A stretch of DNA of 61,153 nt from Chitinophagaceae bacterium (GTDB taxonomy: Bacteria > Bacteroidota > Bacteroidia > Chitinophagales > Chitinophagaceae), in NCBI GenBank assembly GCA_009693615.1, contig SHWX01000002.1:1-61153 (forward strand), in the 5' to 3' direction. The notes under the pieces were generated by a model that was given only the letters and a program-made list of their open reading frames with translations, did not search any database and had not been told where the DNA came from. Each line of letters starts with the position of its first letter. Position 1 is the first letter of the stretch. Below, in pieces: positions 8,357-18,386 of the stretch. Position numbers and translations under genes: made by a program.

Positions 8357-10879
8357 ATGGCAAAAGAGAAAAATTTAAGCAGGGTTACAGAAAATGAATC
8401 AGGTGTTCAGGGCCAATATAAAAATTGGTTCTTAGACTATGCTTCTTATGTTATATTAGAACGTGCTGTTCCGGCCATTGAAGATGGTTTAAAACCAGTG
8501 CAACGCAGAATTTTACATGCCATGAAGGAAATGGATGATGGCAGGTTTAATAAAGTGGCTAATATTATTGGACAAAGTATGCAGTATCATCCGCATGGTG
8601 ATGCAAGTATTGGGGATGCCTTAGTGAATATTGGTCAGAAAGATATGCTAGTGGAAACCCAAGGTAATTGGGGCGATGTGAGAACCGGAGATGATGCAGC
8701 AGCAGCTAGATATATTGAAGCGCGTTTGAGCAAGTTTGCTTTAGAAGTGGCCTTCAACGGCAAGACCACCGATTGGGCTTTAAGTTATGATGGTCGTAAG
8801 CAAGAGCCAATAACCTTACCTATGAAGTTTCCTTTATTATTAGCACAAGGTGCCGATGGTATTGCAGTAGGTTTATCTACTAAAATTTTACCGCATAATT
8901 TTATTGAATTAATAGATGCAGCTATTAAGCATTTAAGAGGAAAGAAATTTCAGTTATTGCCCGATTTTCAAACAGGGGGTATGATTGATGCAAGTAATTA
9001 TAATGATGGCAGAAGAGGAAGCAAAGTAAGAGTGAGGGCGCATATAGAAGAGTTCGATAAAAAAACCTTGCTGATTAAAGATGTTCCTTATGCTGTGACT
9101 ACGACTCAATTAATGGAAAGTATTACCAAGGCCAATGACCAGGGTAAAATTAAAATTAAAAAAGTCACCGATGTGACGGCAGCTGAAGTAGAAATTCAAA
9201 TTGATTTAGCCCCAGGTATTTCACCAGATATTACTATTGACGCATTATATGCTTTCACCGACTGTGAAATAAGTATTTCTCCCAATGCCTGCGTAATTGT
9301 TAGTCAAAGACCTCAATTTTTAGGCGCTTCCGATTTACTACGTCATTCTGTAGACCATACTAAGCATTTATTAGAACTAGAATTAAAAATTCAATTAAAA
9401 GAATTAGAAGATAAATGGCATTTCACCAGTTTGGAGAAGATATTCTTTGAAGAAAAAATATACAAAGAGCTTGAAAAGAAACATGCTAACTGGGATAAAG
9501 TAATTGATGCTATTAATGATGCTTTTCAACCTTTCAAAAAGAAATTTAAAAAAACCATTGAGCGTGCCGATATTTTAAAATTGACAGATAAGCCCGTTAG
9601 AAGAATTTATAAATTAGATATTGACGAGTTAAATGCGCAAATTAAAACCATTGAAGAAGAGATAAGAGAAGTAAAGAATCATTTAGCCAACTTAGTGGAT
9701 TATTGTGTGGCTTATTATGAGAACCTAGCTAAGAAATATGGTAAGGGTAAGGAGCGTAAAACAGAAATCAAAGAGTTCGATACCATTCAAGTAAAGCAGG
9801 TAGCCATTGCCAATACCAAATTATATATTAATAGAGCAGAAGGTTTTGTGGGCACCAGCTTGAAAAAAGATGAATTTTTATGTGATTGCACCGACTATGA
9901 TGATATTATCGCCTTCGCCAAATCGGGTGTGATGAAAGTGGTAAAGGTTTCTGATAAAGTATTTATTGGAAAGGATATTATTTATGCAGCGGTCTTCCAA
10001 AAAAATGATGAGCGTACTACTTATAATATGGTTTATGCTGACGGCGCATCTGGCATTACCTATGCAAAAAGGTTTAATGTAACTGGCGTAACCCGCGATA
10101 AAGAATATTTTTTAGCCAAGAGCACAGAAAAATCGAAAGTGCATTATATGTCGGTGAATATGAATGGGGAAGCAGAATCGGTGAAAGTGATATTAAGCCC
10201 CAATTGCTCGGCCCGTATTAAAGAATTTAACTTTCTCTTTGATACCTTGGAAGTAAAAGGAAGAAGTAGTGTGGGTAATCAGGTGACGAAGTATCCTGTA
10301 AAGGCGATTAAATTAAAAGAAGCGGGTAAAAGTACCTTAACGGGTCGTAAATTATGGTTTGACGATAAGTTTGGCCGTTTGAATACCGATGAGAAAGGAA
10401 TTTATTTGGGTACCTTTGAAGACGAGAAGTTATTAGTCATTACCAAGGATGGTAATTATGAAGTAACAGATACAGAACAAAGCCAACGTTTCGATCCAGA
10501 GAAAGTATTATTTATTGAAAAGTTTAATCCAGAAAAAATAGTCACGGCAGTGTATTTGGATAAAGACAAATTGCAATTCAATATTAAACGCTTCCTCATT
10601 GAAACAACCACGCTAAAAACACCTTTCTCTTTTATAAAAGAAGGTGCTGGTAATTATGTGGTTGCTGTTTCTACTTTTGATGAGCCAATTTTAGCGGTAC
10701 ATACTGGAAGAGGAGCACAAGTTCGAAAGACGAAGTTTAAAGTAAGTAAGATGGTGGATATAATGGGTTGGAAGGCTATTGGTACTAAATTAGTCGACTT
10801 CTCTAAAACCGTCGAAATGTCTTGGGAGAATAAAGTAGTCATAAAAGACCCTAACGATACTCAACCAGAATTGTTTTAA
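8357..10879 (+). CDS. parC: DNA topoisomerase IV subunit A / type IIA topoisomerase A subunit
   Basis: 'YASYVILERAVPAIEDGLKPVQRRILHAM', 'YHPHGDASIGDALV', catalytic region 'AAAARYIEARLS'. Confidence 0.93.
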   Translation: MAKEKNLSRVTENESGVQGQYKNWFLDYASYVILERAVPAIEDGLKPVQRRILHAMKEMDDGRFNKVANIIGQSMQYHPHGDASIGDALVNIGQKDMLVETQGNWGDVRTGDDAAAARYIEARLSKFALEVAFNGKTTDWALSYDGRKQEPITLPMKFPLLLAQGADGIAVGLSTKILPHNFIELIDAAIKHLRGKKFQLLPDFQTGGMIDASNYNDGRRGSKVRVRAHIEEFDKKTLLIKDVPYAVTTTQLMESITKANDQGKIKIKKVTDVTAAEVEIQIDLAPGISPDITIDALYAFTDCEISISPNACVIVSQRPQFLGASDLLRHSVDHTKHLLELELKIQLKELEDKWHFTSLEKIFFEEKIYKELEKKHANWDKVIDAINDAFQPFKKKFKKTIERADILKLTDKPVRRIYKLDIDELNAQIKTIEEEIREVKNHLANLVDYCVAYYENLAKKYGKGKERKTEIKEFDTIQVKQVAIANTKLYINRAEGFVGTSLKKDEFLCDCTDYDDIIAFAKSGVMKVVKVSDKVFIGKDIIYAAVFQKNDERTTYNMVYADGASGITYAKRFNVTGVTRDKEYFLAKSTEKSKVHYMSVNMNGEAESVKVILSPNCSARIKEFNFLFDTLEVKGRSSVGNQVTKYPVKAIKLKEAGKSTLTGRKLWFDDKFGRLNTDEKGIYLGTFEDEKLLVITKDGNYEVTDTEQSQRFDPEKVLFIEKFNPEKIVTAVYLDKDKLQFNIKRFLIETTTLKTPFSFIKEGAGNYVVAVSTFDEPILAVHTGRGAQVRKTKFKVSKMVDIMGWKAIGTKLVDFSKTVEMSWENKVVIKDPNDTQPELF

Positions 10880-10894
10880 TTTAAAATATAAATA

Positions 10895-11737
10895 ATGTCA
10901 ACCATAAATGTAGGTCAGTTTAATTTGATGCGTGTAGACCGAAAAGTTGATTTTGGTTTATATATGGATGATGGTGGGGAAGGTATTTTACTTCCAAAGC
11001 GTTTTGTGCCTTCAGGCTTACAAATAGGAGATACTATTAGTGTATTTGTTTACCACGACTCAGATAATAGGCTAATTGCCACCACCCAAGAACCTTTTGC
11101 AGTGGTAGGTGATATTGCTGCTTTAAAAGTAGTAGAAGTTACTTCACAAGGTGCTTTTTTAGACTGGGGATTAATGAAAGATGTATTTGTGCCTGTTTCT
11201 CAACAATTATCCACTATGCGTTTGGGCGGTAAGTATTTAGTGAAATTATATATTGACGCACAAACTGGAAGAGTAGCCGCAACGGAAAAAATTGACAAAC
11301 AAATTAACAATGACGATTTAACAGTTAAAGAAGGCGAAAAAGTTAAAATACAAGTATACAGAGAATCGGAAATTGGATACGTTGTAATTGTGAATCAAGT
11401 GCACCAAGGTTTAGTCTATAAAAACGAAGTATTCACGCATTTACATATTGGTCAATTTATTGATGAAGCCTTTGTGAAGAAAATTAGAGAAGATAATAAA
11501 TTAGATATTGGCTTAGGTAAACAAGGAGGAGAAAAATTAGCGGATGACAATCAAAAAATTATGAGTTTGCTAAAATCGCATAAAGGTTTTTTACCTTACC
11601 ATGATAAATCGGCTCCTGACGATATTTATGCTTTTTTTGGCATGAGTAAAAAAGCTTTTAAAATGAATGTGGGTATGTTGTATAAATTGAAATTAATAAG
11701 CATTGAAGCCGATGGCATTCATTTAATACCAGAATAA
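10895..11737 (+). CDS. S1-domain RNA-binding protein, CvfB family
   Basis: Repeated S1-like modules ('GAFLDWGLMKDVFVP') and C-terminal winged-helix-like 'FGMSKKAFKMNVGMLYK'. Confidence 0.8.
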   Translation: MSTINVGQFNLMRVDRKVDFGLYMDDGGEGILLPKRFVPSGLQIGDTISVFVYHDSDNRLIATTQEPFAVVGDIAALKVVEVTSQGAFLDWGLMKDVFVPVSQQLSTMRLGGKYLVKLYIDAQTGRVAATEKIDKQINNDDLTVKEGEKVKIQVYRESEIGYVVIVNQVHQGLVYKNEVFTHLHIGQFIDEAFVKKIREDNKLDIGLGKQGGEKLADDNQKIMSLLKSHKGFLPYHDKSAPDDIYAFFGMSKKAFKMNVGMLYKLKLISIEADGIHLIPE

Positions 11738-11747
11738 ACTTTTATTT

Positions 11748-12929
11748 ATGAATAAGGAAGTCTATATCGTTGCCGCAGTAAGAACACCCATTGGTTCTTT
11801 TGGAGGAACCTTAAGTTCATTATCGGCTACAGCCTTAGGCGCTATTGCCATTAAAGGGGCATTAGAGAAAGCAGGTCTATCCAAAGATTTAGTGGATGAG
11901 GTTATTATGGGTTCAGTCATTCAAGCTGGACTTGGCCAAGCACCTGCCAGACAAGCGGCTAAAGCAGCGGGACTTCCAGATAAAGTTATTTGTACTACCA
12001 TTAATAAAGTATGTGCTAGTGGCATGAAATCTATTGCCATTGCTGCTCAAAATATAATTTTAGGCGATGCCGATATTATTATTGCAGGTGGAATGGAAAG
12101 TATGAGTAATGTGCCCTTTTACAATATCACTCAAAGATGGGGTAATAAATATGGCGACACTGTTTTACAAGATGGCTTAGCAAAAGATGGCTTAGTAGAT
12201 GTATACGATAAAGTAGCCATGGGTAATTTTGCAGATGCCTGTGCCACAAAATACAATGTAAGTAGAGAAGCGCAAGACACTTTTGCGGTGAATAGTTATA
12301 AAAAAGCGCAAGCTGCCACAGAGCATGGTTGGTTTAAAGATGAAATTGTACCTGTTGAAATTCCTCAGAAAAAAGGAGCCGCGTTAATAATTGATAAAGA
12401 TGAAGAACCTTCTAAAGTAAATTTTGATAAACTACCTCAATTGAATCCAGCCTTTAGTAAGGAAGGAACCGTTACAGCAGCAAATGCAAGTACAATGAAT
12501 GATGGAGCTGCTGCGGTTGTTTTAATGAGTGCGGAAAAAGCAAAAGAATTAGGGATACAACCTATAGCTATTATAAAAAGTTTTGCCGATGCAGAACAAG
12601 ATCCAAAATGGTTTACCAGTTCACCATCACTAGCATTGCCTAAAGCACTAAAGAAAGCTAATCTAACAATAAACGATATTCAATTTTTTGAATTCAACGA
12701 AGCTTTTTCTGTAGTGGGCATTGTGAATACGGAAATTTTAAAAATTGACCCAAGTAAAGTAAATGTACATGGTGGTGCTGTGGCATTAGGACATCCACTT
12801 GGTTGCAGTGGAGCAAGAATTATTGTAAGCCTAGTGCATATTCTTCGCAAGCATAAAGAAAAATATGGAGCGGCCGCAATTTGTAATGGAGGAGGAGGTG
12901 CTTCTGCAATGGTAATAGAGCTTGTATAA
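11748..12929 (+). CDS. Acetyl-CoA C-acetyltransferase (thiolase)
   Basis: 'NKVCASGMKSI', 'NEAFSVV', 'HGGAVALGHPLGCSGARI', 'CNGGGGASAM'. Confidence 0.93.
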   Translation: MNKEVYIVAAVRTPIGSFGGTLSSLSATALGAIAIKGALEKAGLSKDLVDEVIMGSVIQAGLGQAPARQAAKAAGLPDKVICTTINKVCASGMKSIAIAAQNIILGDADIIIAGGMESMSNVPFYNITQRWGNKYGDTVLQDGLAKDGLVDVYDKVAMGNFADACATKYNVSREAQDTFAVNSYKKAQAATEHGWFKDEIVPVEIPQKKGAALIIDKDEEPSKVNFDKLPQLNPAFSKEGTVTAANASTMNDGAAAVVLMSAEKAKELGIQPIAIIKSFADAEQDPKWFTSSPSLALPKALKKANLTINDIQFFEFNEAFSVVGIVNTEILKIDPSKVNVHGGAVALGHPLGCSGARIIVSLVHILRKHKEKYGAAAICNGGGGASAMVIELV

Positions 12930-12935
12930 AATTTA

Positions 12936-13292
12936 TTAAGCTTCTAAAGCCTGTTCTTCTATTTCTTCCATTTGAATACCGCCATGACTTTCATCGTAAA
13001 CACAATGGCCATTTTTAATTAACAAAACCTGAGGTGATTCGTGTGAAACATCAAAACTTTCGGCAATTTCTTTTGAAATATTTCTATAATTCAAGAGGTC
13101 TAAATAGTGAAAATCTACATTATTAGGTGTATCTGCTCTTTCTAATCTAGCCAAGGCCATTTTGCTAATACTACAAGTTGTACTATGTTTTAAAATTAAT
13201 TGCGGAGTTGTAAAGGAGGCAGCTTTTATTGCTTCGATTTGCTTACTATCTATGATAGGATTCCATTGCATGAGGTCTAAGTTTGGATGCAA
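12936..13292 (-). CDS. YtxJ-like bacillithiol-system thioredoxin-fold protein
   Basis: 'LILKHSTTCSISKMAL...DLLNYRNISKEIAESFDVSHESPQVLLIKNG' resembles the YtxJ family. Confidence 0.75.
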   Translation of the reverse strand: MHPNLDLMQWNPIIDSKQIEAIKAASFTTPQLILKHSTTCSISKMALARLERADTPNNVDFHYLDLLNYRNISKEIAESFDVSHESPQVLLIKNGHCVYDESHGGIQMEEIEEQALEA

Positions 13293-13379
13293 ATTTAAGC
13301 ATTAAATTGGAACTAAATAAATATCTAATCCTGATTTTAGTTAGTAAGATTAACTAACTTTACACTTATAAATAATTAT

Positions 13380-14147
13380 ATGCGTTTACAACTAAATAGG
13401 GCTATTTGTTTTATTGATCTAGAAACTACAGGTATTAATGTAAGTACTGATAGAATTGTAGAAATTGCTATTGTAAAAATAATGCCCGATGGGACTAAGC
13501 AAGTAAAAAGAAAGTTGGTGAACCCGGAAATGCCTATTCCAAAAGCATCGTCTGACATACATGGTATTTCTGACGAGATGGTTAAAGAGGCACCTACTTT
13601 TAAACAAATTGCCAATGAAGTAAAACAGTTTATTGAAGCTTCAGATTTAGCAGGCTATAATAGCAACAGATTTGATATTCCCATGTTAAATGAAGAATTT
13701 TTAAGAGCAGGTATTAACGCCGATTTTGAAACTAGAAAATTATTAGATGTGCAGAAAGTGTTTCATATGATGGAGCAAAGAACACTTACTGCTGCTTATA
13801 AATTTTATTGTAATAAGAATTTAGAAGATGCCCATAGTGCTGAAGTGGATGCTACGGCTACCTGGGAAATTCTAGAAGCACAGCTAGAGAAATACCCACA
13901 AATTGGAAATTCTGTTGAATCCGTTGTTAAATTTACCGGCGAAGATGAAATTATAGATTTTGCACGCCGTTTTATATTTGAAAATGGCATAGAAGTTTTT
14001 AATTTCGGTAAACACAAAGGGAAGCCTGTAACTCAAGTACTTAAGGAGGAGCCGCAATACTATGATTGGATGATGAAAGGCGATTTTGCCCTTCATACCA
14101 AGCAAAAATTGACTGAAATAATGAATAAGTCCATCCTGCATAAGTAG
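13380..14147 (+). CDS. DEDD 3'-5' exonuclease (DnaQ/epsilon-like) with C-terminal DUF3820-like segment
   Basis: 'FIDLETTGI', 'GYNSNRFDIPML', 'AHSAEVDATATW'; C-terminal 'NFGKHKGKPVTQVLKEEPQYYDWM'. Confidence 0.85.
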   Translation: MRLQLNRAICFIDLETTGINVSTDRIVEIAIVKIMPDGTKQVKRKLVNPEMPIPKASSDIHGISDEMVKEAPTFKQIANEVKQFIEASDLAGYNSNRFDIPMLNEEFLRAGINADFETRKLLDVQKVFHMMEQRTLTAAYKFYCNKNLEDAHSAEVDATATWEILEAQLEKYPQIGNSVESVVKFTGEDEIIDFARRFIFENGIEVFNFGKHKGKPVTQVLKEEPQYYDWMMKGDFALHTKQKLTEIMNKSILHK

Positions 14148-14179
14148 GAATTAGTTTTTTGCCTTTTTTTCGTATTTTT

Positions 14180-14959
14180 ATGCGAACAGCCCCCAGTTTA
14201 ATAGTGAAAAAATTAGTCTTAATACCAACTTACAATGAAAAAGAGAACATCTCTGCTATTTTACATGCAGTGCTTGGGCTCTCCTCGGATTATCATGTCT
14301 TAATTATAGACGATAATTCTCCCGATGGGACAGCGGCCATTGTAGAATCTTTAATTGGTAAATTCATAGAACGACTATTTATTATAAAACGTCCAAGTAA
14401 ACAAGGCTTAGGTACTGCTTATATTCAAGGTTTTAAATGGGCTTTAGAAAAAAATTACGATTATATATTTGAGATGGATGCCGATTTCTCTCATAACCCT
14501 AATGATTTAGACAAACTATTATCTGCTTGCGAATATAAGGATGCAGATGTTTCTATTGGAAGCAGATATGTAAAGGGGGGTGAAACAGAAAACTGGCCTT
14601 TAGATAGAAGAATTTATTCACTAGGAGGTTCGGCTTATACCAGATTAATCACAGGCATGCCTATTAAGGACCCTACAGCAGGTTTTATTTGTTATAAAAA
14701 CAAAGTGCTAGCCGATATCAATTTAGACTCCATTCAATTTATTGGATACGCTTTCCAAATTGAAATGAAATTTGCCGCTTGGAAATTGGGCTATAAAATA
14801 AAAGAAGTGCCTATTACCTTTGTTGATAGAAAAATAGGGGTTAGTAAAATGTCCAAGGGTATAATCAAAGAAGCCATGTTAGGTGTACTCAATATGCAGT
14901 GGCAGTCTGCTACTGGAAGCTTTGTTAAAATGATAAAACGTATTCGTGTCAACTTTTAA
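14180..14959 (+). CDS. Polyprenol-phosphate mannosyltransferase-like GT2
   Basis: 'LIPTYNEKENI', 'IIDDNSPDGTA', 'EMDADFSHNP', 'SRYVKGG'. ATG 14180 preferred over TTG 14159. Confidence 0.85.
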   Translation: MRTAPSLIVKKLVLIPTYNEKENISAILHAVLGLSSDYHVLIIDDNSPDGTAAIVESLIGKFIERLFIIKRPSKQGLGTAYIQGFKWALEKNYDYIFEMDADFSHNPNDLDKLLSACEYKDADVSIGSRYVKGGETENWPLDRRIYSLGGSAYTRLITGMPIKDPTAGFICYKNKVLADINLDSIQFIGYAFQIEMKFAAWKLGYKIKEVPITFVDRKIGVSKMSKGIIKEAMLGVLNMQWQSATGSFVKMIKRIRVNF

Positions 14960-15851
14960 AAAGGCCTTAGTTCAACTACATGTTTTTGTTTTCTTAGCAG
15001 GACTTACTGGGTCATTAGGTTTTTTAATTAAACTCAATGGCTTAGTCTTGGTATTTTATAGAATACTTATTACTGTAATTGTATTATGGGTATTGGCTTT
15101 ATTTAGGAAAAATATTTATTCCTACAATCTTAAAACAAAGTTTTCCTTACTTGGAACAGGTGCTATAATTGCACTGCATTGGGTTTGTTTTTATCAAAGT
15201 ATTAAACTAGCGAATGTATCTATTGCCTTAGTATGTTTTTCAAGTACAAGTTTATTTAGCTCTTTTTTAGAACCACTTTGGAAGCATGCTAAAATACAAT
15301 TTCAAGAAATACTTATTGGTTCCTTAAGTTTATTGGGCATATTACTTATTTTTCATTTTGATACTCAATTCAGAACGGGCATTATAGTGGGTTTGTTCTC
15401 AGCCTTGTTTGCAGCCATCTTTTCTATTATTAATAAAAGATTTACTAGTCATATCGATGTTCAAACTATTCAATCCTATGAAATGACAGGGGGGCTATTA
15501 TTTTTACTCCCTTTTGTATTATTACTTGGTTTTAATACAGGGTTCAACCCTATGGGACTAATTCCTACACCAATGGACTGGTTTTGGTTATCTATATTAG
15601 CCATAGCTTGTACAGTATGGTCAACGCATCTTATGCTATCTTCCCTTAAACATATTAGCGCCTTTACATTGAATGTGACATTAAATTTAGAGCCTGTCTA
15701 TGGTATTATTCTAGCCTTCATTTTATTTAAAGAACAAAAACAACTAGGCCTTAGTTTTTACGCAGGTATACTTTGTATAATTATATCTGTTATTATACAG
15801 ATGAGAAGAATCGTAAAGCAACACCGCACTGCGCAAATAAAAATTAATTAG
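14946..15851 (+). CDS. DMT-superfamily EamA transporter
   Basis: About ten hydrophobic helices in two EamA-like halves; GTG start. Confidence 0.75.
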   Translation: MSTFKKALVQLHVFVFLAGLTGSLGFLIKLNGLVLVFYRILITVIVLWVLALFRKNIYSYNLKTKFSLLGTGAIIALHWVCFYQSIKLANVSIALVCFSSTSLFSSFLEPLWKHAKIQFQEILIGSLSLLGILLIFHFDTQFRTGIIVGLFSALFAAIFSIINKRFTSHIDVQTIQSYEMTGGLLFLLPFVLLLGFNTGFNPMGLIPTPMDWFWLSILAIACTVWSTHLMLSSLKHISAFTLNVTLNLEPVYGIILAFILFKEQKQLGLSFYAGILCIIISVIIQMRRIVKQHRTAQIKIN

Positions 15852-15858
15852 AGCTTAA

Positions 15859-18306
15859 TTAGAACTCATAAATAAAACCAATAGTAGGTGTTATAAAGAT
15901 GGTATTGTTCTCGTATAAAGAAGGTTCCCCATTGGATCCATCTTTTTTTAGAGGTAAACCATCGGTTGTTTTGAAAGTTCCATTAGCCTCATAGGAGAAT
16001 ATATAAAAGGGAGGAGATACGGTTTTAGCTCCATACCAATTGGTAATATCTATATAAAAATCAAAAGTCGATTTTTTGTAATTATACTTTTTATCTAATC
16101 TGAAATCACTTGAATGAAAGGCTCTATTGCGTAAAGTATTTAATTTAGAGTAATCAAATAGGCCCGTACCTAAGGTGGCAAAATTTAATTTACTTAAATT
16201 CATATCATAAGGGGTATATGGGGCTCCACCTTGGTATCTGAATTTAATGCCTAATTCCCAGTTTCTATTAAACTTATAACCACCTGTTAAACTAATTAAG
16301 TGAATATTTTCCCATGAACTAGGACTATATTTTCCTTGAATATCGGTATAAGAACTTCTGAAAAAACTATAACTAGCAACACCAAAAAAGCGTTTGGTTA
16401 ATTTTTGTTGGGCAAATAACTCATATCCATAGCTTCTTCCAATGCCAATTGTAGAGATGTCTTCATTGCCTAAAATATTAAAGTCGGCGCCTAAATTAGA
16501 TAAACTAATTCCTTTTTCATTACTAATGGGTACGCCTGTATATTTTTTATAAAAAACTTCTGCAGTAAAGCGAGTAGACTCTGATTGTAGAAATTCAAAA
16601 CCTGTTACATAGTGGAAGCTTCCTATATAATTCGCATCTCTATTTAAATAATTCCCTGAGGCGTCTTTAAAACCTAATGCCGTATTGGGGGCTAATTTAA
16701 AGTACTTTCCTACAGAGGCATTCCAGGTGAGTTGATCGCTTAGAACCAAGCTTAATCCAACTCTTGGAGATATTTGACGCATAATTTGATTACCCGTATT
16801 GGTAAAAGTATTTCCATCTTTTCGAATGCCTGCGCTAATACCTAATCTATTATTAAAAGCTCTTTTGCCCATTTGGAAAAAAGCGCCATATTTTTTATAA
16901 TTAAAACTACTATTGTAACGAATGTAATTTTTACCCCCTAAGGTAGGAGTGGCTGCATTAGGGAATAAATTATTGTATTTCAACACTTGATAAGTGCTAT
17001 TATCATAATTAATATCTGTAAGATTAAATCCGGTAGTAAATTTAATGCCTAATAAACTTTTAGAAATATCCCATCTTAAATTATTGCCAATATCGTTTGA
17101 ATTATAATCAAATGTTTTTTCACCTCTATCAGGATTTAAATTGTCTTCGTATTTCTCGTTTACATTGTATAAATTATTCTTACTAATAGCTAAATTCCAA
17201 TAGCCTTTTTTAATTAAACGCTTTAAGGTAACACCCATGGTATAGCTCCATTGATTTATAGAAGGAGTAGCGTTTAAAGCATAAATTTTTTGAGGGGTCG
17301 CATTCCTAGGTGCTGCAAATGCAAATTCATCAATAGCGCCCACGCCTATAAAGGTTAAAGTAGTTTTGGGATCGATGCTATGGGTTACCTTAAACTGATA
17401 GTCCCAGAAATTAGGTCGTATAGGTAGATCTAATAATTTAAATAAAAATTGCAAATAACTACGTCTTGCAGAAACTAGAAAAGTAGTTTTTCCATTTTTT
17501 GATAAAGGGCCTTCGAATGTGCTAGAAAATTCTGTAGCACCCATTCTTATATTACCTTGTAATTTTTCTGTATTACCCCTTTTTTGTTTAAACTCAAATA
17601 CAGAAGAAAGGGCATTATCAAATTTGGCATCAAATGCAGAAGAGGATAATTTTACCTCATCTATAAAGGATACATTCAAGATGCCTTGAGGGCCACCAGC
17701 ACTTCCTTGAGTACTAAAATGGTTAATAACGGGTATTTCAATTCCATCTAAGTAAAAGACGTTTTCATTAGGAGCACCACCTCTTACGATAATATCATTT
17801 CTAAAACCAGCACCTGTTGAAGCAGAACCGGTAACCCCTGGTAATGACTGTACCACTTTAGAAATATCAAAATTACTTCCTGGGCTAGATTTAATCTCTT
17901 CAGAAGTTAATTTTTGAACACTTAAAGGGGTTTCTAAAGAAGCAGCTCTTACGGTTTTTCTATTACCACCTACTCTTACTTCAGCTAATTGAAAGGACTC
18001 GGGAATAAGCTCTACGGCATTACTTACCTCATTACCCGAACTAACAATTACATTAAATAAAGTAAGAGGGTAAGAACCTATAGAAATAAATTTTAATTGG
18101 TATTGACCAGTAGGGATAGATTTTATAACATATTTACCATTACTGTCGGTAATAGCTGAATAGGGTGTATTTAAGACCTTTACAGATACCCCTGCAATAG
18201 GAAACTGAGTGTTTTTATCAACCACCCAACCTGATAGATTACCCTTATTTTGAGCAAATCCAATAGCACAGAAAAATAGGCATCCGGTAAGTAAAATACC
18301 TTTCAT
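15859..18306 (-). CDS. TonB-dependent receptor with N-terminal carboxypeptidase-regulatory-like domain
   Basis: Signal peptide, 'SGWVVDKNTQFPIAGVSVKVLNT', plug 'VVQSLPGVTGSASTGAGFRNDIIVRGGAPNENVFYLDG', C-terminal aromatic beta-signal. Confidence 0.9.
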   Translation of the reverse strand: MKGILLTGCLFFCAIGFAQNKGNLSGWVVDKNTQFPIAGVSVKVLNTPYSAITDSNGKYVIKSIPTGQYQLKFISIGSYPLTLFNVIVSSGNEVSNAVELIPESFQLAEVRVGGNRKTVRAASLETPLSVQKLTSEEIKSSPGSNFDISKVVQSLPGVTGSASTGAGFRNDIIVRGGAPNENVFYLDGIEIPVINHFSTQGSAGGPQGILNVSFIDEVKLSSSAFDAKFDNALSSVFEFKQKRGNTEKLQGNIRMGATEFSSTFEGPLSKNGKTTFLVSARRSYLQFLFKLLDLPIRPNFWDYQFKVTHSIDPKTTLTFIGVGAIDEFAFAAPRNATPQKIYALNATPSINQWSYTMGVTLKRLIKKGYWNLAISKNNLYNVNEKYEDNLNPDRGEKTFDYNSNDIGNNLRWDISKSLLGIKFTTGFNLTDINYDNSTYQVLKYNNLFPNAATPTLGGKNYIRYNSSFNYKKYGAFFQMGKRAFNNRLGISAGIRKDGNTFTNTGNQIMRQISPRVGLSLVLSDQLTWNASVGKYFKLAPNTALGFKDASGNYLNRDANYIGSFHYVTGFEFLQSESTRFTAEVFYKKYTGVPISNEKGISLSNLGADFNILGNEDISTIGIGRSYGYELFAQQKLTKRFFGVASYSFFRSSYTDIQGKYSPSSWENIHLISLTGGYKFNRNWELGIKFRYQGGAPYTPYDMNLSKLNFATLGTGLFDYSKLNTLRNRAFHSSDFRLDKKYNYKKSTFDFYIDITNWYGAKTVSPPFYIFSYEANGTFKTTDGLPLKKDGSNGEPSLYENNTIFITPTIGFIYEF

Positions 18307-18386
18307 AAAATAATTTAATAATGCAAATCTAAGATAAATAAAAATGTTAAAACTATTAGTATATTACAATTATTAAATACCTATAT

